This document shows, in pieces, positions 1 through 6,531 of a stretch of DNA of 15,284 bases. Numbering within the stretch: the stretch's first letter is position 1; each line of letters begins with the position of its first letter. A program made the translations under genes and the position numbers. This DNA comes from an uncultured Muribaculaceae bacterium (GTDB lineage: Bacteria > Bacteroidota > Bacteroidia > Bacteroidales > Muribaculaceae), in contig CAJTQH010000055.1 in NCBI GenBank assembly GCA_910578305.1, positions 1 to 15,284 on the forward strand, given 5' to 3'. A model generated the notes under the pieces. It was given only the letters and a program-made list of their open reading frames with translations. It was not told the origin of the DNA and did no database searches.

Positions 1-1
1 A

Positions 2-325
2 TACGCCATAGGCGTGGCACAGCCCGTGAGCCTATACATCAACACATTCGGCACAGCCGCACCCGGACTCACCGACGCCTCTATATCTAAAAAAGTGGCC
101 GAGCTCGTCGACATGCGCCCGGCCGCTATCGAACGTCGGCTCAAACTGCGCAACCCCATATACGCCGAAACTGCATCTTTCGGACACATGGGACGACAGC
201 CACAGACCGTCACCAAGCACTTCCACTCCAGATACGAAGGCGACAAAACACTCGAAGTCGAACTGTTCACATGGGAAAAACTCGACCTCGTACCACAATT
301 TAAAAACGAGTTTTTCGGCCAATAG
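2..325 (+). CDS. metK: S-adenosylmethionine synthase, C-terminal fragment
   Basis: This is the last 107 codons of methionine adenosyltransferase, the cytosolic enzyme that makes S-adenosylmethionine from ATP and methionine. The gene is cut by the window edge; the frame is open from base 2 and ends at TAG 323-325. The visible part is the C-terminal domain: it opens with YAIGVAQPVSLYINTFGT and continues through DMRPAAIERRLKLRNPIY and the family signature GHMGR near the end, all in the order and spacing usual for MetK. Length and C terminus look normal for Bacteroidetes MetK. The next gene has its own promoter about 20 bases downstream, so metK probably ends its own transcript; I see only a T-run (341-349) and no convincing hairpin before it. 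Identification is by motif recognition. Confidence 0.95.
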   Translation, partial: YAIGVAQPVSLYINTFGTAAPGLTDASISKKVAELVDMRPAAIERRLKLRNPIYAETASFGHMGRQPQTVTKHFHSRYEGDKTLEVELFTWEKLDLVPQFKNEFFGQ

Positions 326-346
326 ACTTCAAGAGCCCCGTTTTTT

Positions 347-377
347 TTTGATTACATAGGAAAAAAGTGTATCTTTG
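347..377 (+). promoter_or_regulatory. Bacteroidetes-type promoter for the PpiD-like gene
   Basis: A -33 TTTG (347-350) is followed 19 bases later by the -7 element TATCTTTG (370-377), matching the known Bacteroidetes consensus TTTG / TAnnTTTG. The predicted start of transcription, a few bases after 377, leaves a leader of about 80 bases that is AT-rich and has no Shine-Dalgarno sequence. The leader can form a small hairpin, ATCGCC (386-391) with GGCGAT (409-414), of unknown meaning. Confidence 0.75.
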
Positions 378-462
378 TGCGCTATATCGCCCTGTGAATA
401 ATCCGCATGGCGATTTGATGCGTGAAAAAACAAATGAATCAAAAACATACTTATAACTACTA

Positions 463-2673
463 ATGGCAACCTTAGAGAAAATCAGAAGCAAATCAGTGCT
501 TTTGCTCATTGTCATCGGTGTTGCGCTCCTGGCCTTCATTATCGGTGACTTCTTCAAACTTTCAAGCATCTTCGGACGCGACACCACTGCCGTCGAAGTA
601 AAGGATGCTGATATTAAAATTGACATTCAGGATTTCAGCAGAGCCCAGAACCAGGCCGCACAGGGAGTCAGCAGCTCGTCCGACAACGACCGCGCCGCTC
701 TCGACCAGTCCGTGCTCCACAAAATGGTATTCGATCAGCTCCGCGACAAAGAATATGCACGTCTTGGCCTGACCGTAAGCGACGCCGAGCTAAACGACGC
801 CGTAAATGGCAACGCTTCGACATTTGCCGACTACCTCGTAGCCTCACAGACCAACGGACAGATCAACTCCGTGGCCATGTTCTATGACCAGACCAACAAC
901 GCCACCAAATACGGCATACCCGCCGAACAGGCCGAACAGTTCAAGCAGGCTTGGCTCAGCTTCGAAGACCTCCTCTCTCAGCAGCTGCTCGAACACAAGT
1001 TCTCAAGCATGCTCCGCGGCACACTCGTTCCCAACAAGCTCGACGGCAAGCAGCTTTACGACGAGTTCAACACCGCCTACAACGTAAGCATGGCTTCAGT
1101 GCCCTACACCACTCTCTCCAACGCCGACCAGCGCTTCGCGGTGACCGACGAAGATCTCAAAAACGAGTGGAACGCCCACAAACAGCTCTTCGCCATCAAC
1201 GTACCCGAACGTCGCATCAGCGTGATCAACGTTCCCATCGTACCATCTGTCGAAGATGAAATGGCAGCCAAAATACTCATGAACGAAACCGCAGCTGCCC
1301 TGTCATCATCCAACGAACTCGACGCACTGAAAAACAGAAAAGGCTTCTCAACCCAGCGTTCCACCATCACAATCGGACTCCTCGACCGCATGGTTAAAGA
1401 AGGCAACGGCAACCCACGCCTGAAAGCATTTGCCGATTCAGCCAAAGTAGGAGAAGCTGCCGTGATATCCAACGGCGGAACATACGGATATCAAGTAGCC
1501 AAGCTACTCAACACCGAAGTCGCTCCCGACTCCATCACAATGGCCATGATCGTGCTCGACCCCACCGTGGCAAACACCGACTCGATACTCACACAGCTCA
1601 ACTCCGGTGTGGCACTTGAAACCATTCGCAACATCGAAGGCGTGCAGCTCGCCCTCGACAGCATCGCCACATCGATCATCACACCCAACTTCCCCGACCA
1701 GATCGGCCAGCTCATAGGCAGCGACCTCTCCACATACAAAGGATCGTTTGAAAACAACGCCATCGGCAACTTCTTCGTAGCCGACACACTCAACTTCCAT
1801 CCGGAGATGACCACAATCTACGCTATCAAAGACCGCAAGGCCCCTGTGAAAAACGTAGAACTCGCCATAGCACAGTACAACCTCGAACCCTCCGAGACAA
1901 CTGTCAACAACCTGCGCGACAACCTTCAGAAATTTATCACCGAAAACAACACCGCCGATAAATTCGAAGCCAACGCCGCTGCTGCCAACTACATGAGCAT
2001 GTCATCCTACATCACAGCCTCCACACCATTCATCTACATGACCGACGCATTCGGAGGCTATGTAAACGACCCCCGCAATCCCCGCGAATTCATGCAGGTC
2101 AACAACTCAAATCCCCTCGTGACATGGGCTCTTGAGGCCGACAAAGGCAGCGTATCGAAAATCTATGGCAACCGTAACCAAGGCAACTTCGCCGTTATCG
2201 CCGTCAACGACATATACGACGAATTCCGACCGGTTACCGATCCTGTAGTAAAGCAACAGCTCACAGAACGCGTGCGCAACACCAAGAAAGGCGACGCACT
2301 CGTAGCTCAGTACAACGGCGCAGCCACCGACCTCGCAGGATATGCCAAAATCATGAACGTACAGATCGACAGCCTTGACGTAAACTTCGGCCGCGACAAC
2401 CTCGGCGCAGAACTCCTTGCCGGCATAGCCACTGCCGAAAAAGGCAAGCTCTCGGCACCCGCAAAAGGACGCATCGGCGTAGTAGTATATCAGGTAGAGG
2501 ACGTCAACGCACCACAGCGCGCATTCGACCTCAAATCCGACGCCGCAATATTCCACCAGACACGTGGCGCCGCACTCCTCGCATCACCCGAACGTCTCTT
2601 CAAGCTCCTGCTCGGAAACGCCAAGTTCGACAACAATCTGTACAAAATATACAAGAACACCGAAAACGAGTAA
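463..2673 (+). CDS. PpiD/SurA-like membrane-anchored peptidylprolyl isomerase
   Basis: This 736-residue protein has the layout of PpiD: a short basic cytosolic N terminus (MATLEKIRSK), one membrane helix at about 11-30, then a long periplasmic part. A SurA/PpiD-type N-terminal chaperone domain covers about 45-230. Two parvulin-like segments follow: about 245-350, ending in the typical GGTYGYQVAKLL strand, and a more degenerate one from about 353 to 460. Known PpiD proteins hold unfolded proteins leaving the Sec translocon and may isomerise prolyl bonds; poor conservation of the parvulin segments suggests that chaperone action dominates here (inference). The length is close to the roughly 710 residues I recall for Bacteroides relatives. 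The start at 463 is chosen because the membrane anchor follows at once and a promoter lies upstream. A strong terminator follows. I give no gene symbol because orthology to E. coli ppiD is by architecture only. Confidence 0.88.
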   Translation: MATLEKIRSKSVLLLIVIGVALLAFIIGDFFKLSSIFGRDTTAVEVKDADIKIDIQDFSRAQNQAAQGVSSSSDNDRAALDQSVLHKMVFDQLRDKEYARLGLTVSDAELNDAVNGNASTFADYLVASQTNGQINSVAMFYDQTNNATKYGIPAEQAEQFKQAWLSFEDLLSQQLLEHKFSSMLRGTLVPNKLDGKQLYDEFNTAYNVSMASVPYTTLSNADQRFAVTDEDLKNEWNAHKQLFAINVPERRISVINVPIVPSVEDEMAAKILMNETAAALSSSNELDALKNRKGFSTQRSTITIGLLDRMVKEGNGNPRLKAFADSAKVGEAAVISNGGTYGYQVAKLLNTEVAPDSITMAMIVLDPTVANTDSILTQLNSGVALETIRNIEGVQLALDSIATSIITPNFPDQIGQLIGSDLSTYKGSFENNAIGNFFVADTLNFHPEMTTIYAIKDRKAPVKNVELAIAQYNLEPSETTVNNLRDNLQKFITENNTADKFEANAAAANYMSMSSYITASTPFIYMTDAFGGYVNDPRNPREFMQVNNSNPLVTWALEADKGSVSKIYGNRNQGNFAVIAVNDIYDEFRPVTDPVVKQQLTERVRNTKKGDALVAQYNGAATDLAGYAKIMNVQIDSLDVNFGRDNLGAELLAGIATAEKGKLSAPAKGRIGVVVYQVEDVNAPQRAFDLKSDAAIFHQTRGAALLASPERLFKLLLGNAKFDNNLYKIYKNTENE

Positions 2674-2714
2674 ACCCCGAAGATTCAGTTAGAGACCGAA
2701 TTTCAAACCATAAT

Positions 2715-2760
2715 TTCAGCCCTACTGAAGCCCAGAGCTACGGTAGGGCTGAATTCTTTT
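2715..2760 (+). terminator. Intrinsic terminator after the PpiD-like gene
   Basis: A perfect 11-bp stem, TTCAGCCCTAC (2715-2725) with GTAGGGCTGAA (2743-2753), encloses a 17-base loop and is followed by TTCTTTTT. It sits 41 bases after the stop codon and only 13 bases before the sdaA start, so it also lies inside, or just before, the sdaA leader. Confidence 0.8.
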
Positions 2761-2773
2761 TCCACACATCACC

Positions 2774-3979
2774 ATGAAATCCATCAGAGAACTATACCGC
2801 ATAGGCACAGGCCCGTCGAGCAGCCACACCATGGGGCCGCGTCACGCAGCATCCATATTCGCTTCTCGCAATGCCGAGGCAGCGGCATTCCGCGTCACCC
2901 TCTACGGCAGCCTCGCCGCCACCGGACGCGGCCACCTCACCGACGTGGCCATCGAAGAAACCCTCTCGCCACTGGCCCCGGTCACCATCGAATGGCAACC
3001 GCAGACATTCCTCCCATTCCACCCTAACGGCATGCACTTCGAAGCCATCGACGCCGACGGCAACACCACCGACCGGTGGACAGTCTACAGCATCGGAGGC
3101 GGAGCACTTGCCGAAGAAGGCGAAAAAAGCAGCGAAAGCTCCGACGTATACGACATGAGCACCATGACCGACATACTCGACTGGTGCCGGCGCACCGGAC
3201 GCACCTACTGGGAATATGTGGAGCAGTGCGAAGGGCCCGAAATATGGGACTACCTGGCCAAAGTATGGGACACGATGCGAGCAGCCGTCAACCGAGGACT
3301 CGACCGTGAAGGCGTACTCCCCGGCCCGCTCAATCTGCCGCGACGCGCAGCCACATACCACGTCAGAGCATCCGGCTACAAAAGCAACCTCCAGTCGCGC
3401 GGACTCGTATTCGCCTACGCACTCGCCGTAAGCGAGGAAAACGCATCGGGCGGCGAGATCGTCACAGCACCCACCTGCGGCTCTTGCGGTGTGATTCCCG
3501 CAGTCCTTTACCACCTGCAAAAAAGCCGCGACTTCTCCGACTCACGCATTCACCGCGCACTTGCCACAGCCGGACTGATAGGCAATGTTGTCAAACACAA
3601 CGCATCAATATCCGGAGCCGAAGTCGGATGCCAGGGAGAAGTCGGAGTAGCATGCGCCATGGCCGCCGCTGCCGCCAACCAGCTATTTGGAGGAAGCCCC
3701 GCACAGATCGAATATGCCGCCGAGATGGGACTTGAACACCATCTGGGCATGACATGCGACCCCGTGTGCGGACTCGTACAGATACCCTGCATCGAACGCA
3801 ACGCCTACGCCGCCGCACGCGCGCTCGACGCCAACCTATACTCAGCATTTACCGACGGCGCCCACCGCGTATCGTTCGACCGCGTAGTCGAAGTCATGAA
3901 ACAGACCGGCCACGACCTCCCATCCATCTACAAAGAAACAGCCGAAGGCGGCCTTGCCCGCACCTGGACCAAACCCTGA
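2774..3979 (+). CDS. sdaA: L-serine dehydratase (L-serine ammonia-lyase), single-chain [4Fe-4S] type
   Basis: The enzyme converts L-serine to pyruvate and ammonia in the cytosol using an oxygen-sensitive [4Fe-4S] cluster. The 401-residue chain begins with the beta domain, with the signature GTGPSSSHTMGPRHAA at 11-26, and continues with the alpha domain from about 150 (TAPTCGSCGVIPAVLYH at 231-247, GAEVGCQGEVG at 281-291). Cluster cysteines are Cys286, Cys328 (MTCDP) and Cys339 (QIPC). Their spacings of 42 and 11 residues equal those of the structurally known Legionella enzyme (343, 385, 396). The chain is shorter than the roughly 455 residues of proteobacterial SdaA, which fits the compact Bacteroidetes form. 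I found no promoter of the Bacteroidetes type between the preceding terminator hairpin and the ATG; expression may rely on read-through or an unrecognised promoter. Confidence 0.95.
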   Translation: MKSIRELYRIGTGPSSSHTMGPRHAASIFASRNAEAAAFRVTLYGSLAATGRGHLTDVAIEETLSPLAPVTIEWQPQTFLPFHPNGMHFEAIDADGNTTDRWTVYSIGGGALAEEGEKSSESSDVYDMSTMTDILDWCRRTGRTYWEYVEQCEGPEIWDYLAKVWDTMRAAVNRGLDREGVLPGPLNLPRRAATYHVRASGYKSNLQSRGLVFAYALAVSEENASGGEIVTAPTCGSCGVIPAVLYHLQKSRDFSDSRIHRALATAGLIGNVVKHNASISGAEVGCQGEVGVACAMAAAAANQLFGGSPAQIEYAAEMGLEHHLGMTCDPVCGLVQIPCIERNAYAAARALDANLYSAFTDGAHRVSFDRVVEVMKQTGHDLPSIYKETAEGGLARTWTKP

Positions 3980-3988
3980 CATCACTAA

Positions 3989-4023
3989 GCATTGGAGAGA
4001 GGGCTTCAGGCCCTCCACAATGC
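3989..4023 (+). other. Compound hairpin downstream of sdaA
   Basis: Two nested stems lie 9 bases after the sdaA stop: outer GCATTG (3989-3994) with CAATGC (4018-4023), and inner GAGGGC (3999-4004) with GCCCTC (4010-4015) around the loop TTCAG. The stems are separated by an internal loop of GAGA opposite CA. No T-run follows on the plus strand, so this is at best a weak or factor-assisted terminator, or a 3' stability element of the sdaA mRNA. Confidence 0.45.
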
Positions 4024-4070
4024 CAGACACCAGACAACGACGAGCATACCGTCAAAGCATCACACATAGC

Positions 4071-4114
4071 TAAAAAAAAAGCAGTGCCCGTCCGCGCTAT
4101 TGCGGACGGGCACT
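4071..4114 (-). terminator. Intrinsic terminator of the TPR protein gene
   Basis: A perfect 13-bp stem, AGTGCCCGTCCGC (4083-4095) with GCGGACGGGCACT (4102-4114), has a 6-base loop. In the minus direction it is followed by nine T residues (plus-strand A-run 4072-4080). It starts 45 bases past the stop codon of the minus-strand TPR gene. No T-run follows on the plus side, so it acts for the minus strand. Confidence 0.9.
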
Positions 4115-4159
4115 GATGCTTATCAATCAAATTGTATTATTGCATTCGCCTGTCGTCAA

Positions 4160-4873
4160 TTACTTCGAAGCCTTGGCACGTGCCAGATACTTCTCGAAGT
4201 CAATGCCGTTTTCCTCGCCATACTGCGGATACTTGTCAAGCAAAGTCTGATAAATCTCAGCCTCAGCTGCAAAATTCTTCAGTTCGCGCTGCACAGTAGC
4301 CTCCTTAAGCAGGAAATAGGGAGCAAGCATAGGATTGTCTTCCGATATCTTCAGAGCCTCCTTATAGCATTCGATAGCTTCCTGAAACTTGTCGAGATTC
4401 ACATAACAGTCGCCCTCGAGCGCCTTGCTTGTCGCACCGATAATATTGTCTGTGCGGTCATAATCCTTAAGCATCGAAAGAGCCTTTTCATAGTCGCCCT
4501 GCTCGTAAGCATAGACAGCTGTCATGAGCTTGGCGCGGTTGCCGCCGTCGTAGCCGTTTTCAGCAGCAGCCTCATAAGCCTTCACCACATCGGTCAGAGC
4601 AGCCGCACGCGCAGAGTCGGAGAGCATGCCGCTGTTGTAGTCATACATCAGAGCCTTGTTGTCGGCCAGGCCCACGTTCTTGTCGGCATTATCCACTCCC
4701 GGACGACGGATTAAGTAGATATAGATGAGCACCAGAGCCACCAGAGCGGCCACGGCGACACTCACCCACATTATCACCTTCTTGTTGTCTTGCACCTTAA
4801 GTTCGGCACGTGAAAGAGAATCGTTGATATCATCAAGTGCTGTGCGAGTCTCCTGATTGTTTTCTTTAGCCAT
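4160..4873 (-). CDS. Membrane-anchored tetratricopeptide repeat protein
   Basis: The 237-residue protein has a charged cytosolic N terminus (1-32), one membrane helix at about 33-55 and a soluble, probably periplasmic, C-terminal part. That part carries about three TPR units near 112-145, 147-180 and 184-217, with the usual small residues and aromatic positions (for example GDCYVNLDKFQEAIECYKEA). TPR units normally bind other proteins; the partner is not shown by the sequence. The layout (short N-terminus, one helix, TPR tail) is that of YfgM, a partner of PpiD at the Sec translocon in E. coli, and a PpiD-like gene lies 1.5 kb away. That link is inference. The gene is alone on its strand, with a strong terminator behind it and a divergent kinase-like gene upstream. 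The start is set by ATG 4873, with no upstream alternative near. Confidence 0.85.
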   Translation of the reverse strand: MAKENNQETRTALDDINDSLSRAELKVQDNKKVIMWVSVAVAALVALVLIYIYLIRRPGVDNADKNVGLADNKALMYDYNSGMLSDSARAAALTDVVKAYEAAAENGYDGGNRAKLMTAVYAYEQGDYEKALSMLKDYDRTDNIIGATSKALEGDCYVNLDKFQEAIECYKEALKISEDNPMLAPYFLLKEATVQRELKNFAAEAEIYQTLLDKYPQYGEENGIDFEKYLARAKASK

Positions 4874-4891
4874 ATTTTTAGTCTGTTATTA

Positions 4892-4941
4892 TTCGTGTAA
4901 TGATCAGTGGCTCCGATGAGCCGTTACGAATTGCAAAATTA
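4892..4941 (-). promoter_or_regulatory. Possible -7 element and leader hairpin of the TPR gene
   Basis: Read on the minus strand, TAATTTTG (4941-4934) matches the Bacteroidetes -7 consensus TAnnTTTG, but I see no -33 TTG at the right distance. Just downstream, in what would be the leader, a hairpin pairs TTCG(TG)TAA (4892-4900) with TTACGAA (4924-4930), then GGCTC (4909-4913) with GAGCC (4918-4922), loop CGAT. The start codon is 19 bases further on. Its role is unknown. Confidence 0.4.
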
Positions 4942-5047
4942 ATAGCTTTTCCCCGATTATAAAAATCTATGACCAATTATTTTAGTCCTGAAAGCCGTCT
5001 TACATCACAATTTACCCACATCCGCAACCGTTTTTCACACCAGGAGA

Positions 5048-5078
5048 TTTGATGTGACAAAAAAGTTGAGTATATTCG
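5048..5078 (+). promoter_or_regulatory. Bacteroidetes-type promoter for the kinase-like gene
   Basis: TTTG (5048-5051) is followed after 19 bases by TATATTCG (5071-5078), one mismatch from TAnnTTTG. The ATG of the kinase-like gene is 28 bases downstream, giving a short leader without a Shine-Dalgarno sequence. Confidence 0.65.
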
Positions 5079-5106
5079 CAGTTGAATCCTACATTCTTAT
5101 CGCTAT

Positions 5107-5751
5107 ATGGCAGACAACAATAACATCGTCGTGACGATAGGCCGCCAGTTCGGTAGCGGCGGCCGCGAGCTCGGGCGCAGACTGGCCGAGCGCATGGGCA
5201 TATGCTATTACGACAAAGAGCTCCTGAGCGAAGCCGCAAAACGAGCCGGCGTAAGCGAAGAATTTTTTGCACGAAGCGACGAACGCTTCCCTAAATTTCT
5301 CAACGGAGTATTCTCATTTGCATTTGGCCTCAACCCGTTCAACTACTACGCCGGATCAACATCCATAAGCGGCGACAGCCTATACCGGGCTCAGAGCGAC
5401 TTCATACACCAGCTTGCCGAAGAAGCCTCATGCGTCATCGTGGGACGCACGGCCGATTATGTGCTGCGCGACCACCCGAGAGTGGTCAACATATTTGTCC
5501 ACGCCCCGGTCGACGACTGTGTTCGACGGATCACCGCACGCGAAGGCGACGAAAACGACGCAGACAAAGCACGCACAAAGGCACAGCGCATCAACAAGCT
5601 CCGTGCCAGTTACTACAACTTCTACACCGACAAGACATGGGGTGCGGCAGCATCCTACGATCTGACCTTCGACACATCGCTCATGCCGATAGACCAGATC
5701 GTAGAAGTAGTGGTCGACTATATCAACCGCCGGTTCAGCTGCGCGTTTTAA
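5107..5751 (+). CDS. Cytidylate kinase-like family protein
   Basis: The 214-residue protein carries the N-terminal P-loop of the cytidylate kinase-like family, VTIGRQFGSGGRELG at 9-23, followed by CYYDKELL and a Val-Gly-Arg strand (IVGRTADYVL, 111-120). An Arg-rich lid-like segment (RRITAREGDE, 140-149) follows. Known members are P-loop nucleoside-phosphate kinases or relatives of uncertain substrate; this is not the canonical CMP kinase Cmk, whose P-loop is followed by different motifs. The substrate is therefore open. The protein should be cytosolic. It has its own promoter and ends inside the tail of the next, convergent gene (17-base overlap). No operon partner suggests a pathway. Confidence 0.85.
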   Translation: MADNNNIVVTIGRQFGSGGRELGRRLAERMGICYYDKELLSEAAKRAGVSEEFFARSDERFPKFLNGVFSFAFGLNPFNYYAGSTSISGDSLYRAQSDFIHQLAEEASCVIVGRTADYVLRDHPRVVNIFVHAPVDDCVRRITAREGDENDADKARTKAQRINKLRASYYNFYTDKTWGAAASYDLTFDTSLMPIDQIVEVVVDYINRRFSCAF

Positions 5752-6322
5752 GCGGATACTGCGACATACACTGCAACGCACGGTTCACAGCCGACACTAT
5801 GAGCATGATACCGGTCACAAGCACCACCACCGAATTCATCGTACGCACCGACGTACACAATATCACCACACCGGCCGCCACAAGCACCACAGGCACTATG
5901 TAGAAAAACCACGGCATGACATACGGACGGCTGAGATAAGCCAGCGAATATATCTGATACAACCCATAGGCAATAAGCAGTACAGCAAACAGATAGGCAA
6001 GCATACCCACGAAAAAATCCGGATTCACAAGCATCCACACACCAAGACCTATGGTGCATACCGAAGCCAGCATTGACGAAATATCGGCATTACGCCCTGC
6101 TCCCCGCTTCGTCACGGCGACACTTTCACCTGCCGCGATCCTGCGCGCCTGCCGGTGGCCCGCCATAGAGGTTATCATATTATAGGCACCGGGAATGATA
6201 AGAAGCACACCCATAGCCACCACTATCCACGACAGCAGATCGATACGCGAATGCCATATCACAAAAAGAACGCCCACTGCAGCCGCTACAGCTATTGTGA
6301 GCCACGTCTGAAATTTATTCAT
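5735..6322 (-). CDS. Six-helix membrane protein, DUF308/HdeD-like
   Basis: The 195-residue protein is almost wholly hydrophobic and shows six likely membrane helices near 7-23, 28-50, 82-99, 104-126, 137-157 and 163-181. Helices two and three are joined by a basic cytosolic loop (residues 51-80, with several Arg, Lys and His). The pattern of paired short helices with repeated Gly and Ile-rich segments fits DUF308/HdeD-like proteins, some of which are linked to acid resistance; I cannot tell a function from the sequence. The gene overlaps the end of the kinase-like gene tail to tail and starts divergently from the C69 peptidase gene. I found no clear promoter on its side of the 209-base upstream gap. 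Confidence 0.75.
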   Translation of the reverse strand: MNKFQTWLTIAVAAAVGVLFVIWHSRIDLLSWIVVAMGVLLIIPGAYNMITSMAGHRQARRIAAGESVAVTKRGAGRNADISSMLASVCTIGLGVWMLVNPDFFVGMLAYLFAVLLIAYGLYQIYSLAYLSRPYVMPWFFYIVPVVLVAAGVVILCTSVRTMNSVVVLVTGIMLIVSAVNRALQCMSQYPLKTRS

Positions 6323-6478
6323 AACTACTGACTGATTTTAATTTAACACTTCGACTTATCTTATATAGATACACCTGTACAATCACAAAAGTTCGCTATT
6401 TTGAGCCTCATACACGGCCGCACCATGCTCCCAACCACAAATCAGAACCCGAAACCATGAAATATCGGGATTTTTCGC

Positions 6479-6486
6479 TAAATTTG
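6479..6486 (+). promoter_or_regulatory. -7 element likely driving the dipeptidase-cdd pair
   Basis: TAAATTTG (6479-6486) matches the -7 consensus TAnnTTTG exactly and lies 45 bases before the ATG of the C69 peptidase. I do not find a TTG at the matching -33 position, so the promoter is incomplete by consensus. Confidence 0.5.
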
Positions 6487-6531
6487 TAAAATAATACGAT
6501 ACTTATTCCCTAATTTCACAAAGTCTACAAT

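Noticed and set aside
2107..3520. Open frames of 149 and 242 codons on the minus strand inside the PpiD-like gene and sdaA
   Set aside because: Shadows of confidently identified genes; their readings are rich in Cys, Val and Gly with no family motif.
4100..4714. A 204-codon plus-strand frame antisense to the TPR gene
   Set aside because: It starts inside the TPR gene's terminator hairpin and mirrors a clear TPR protein.
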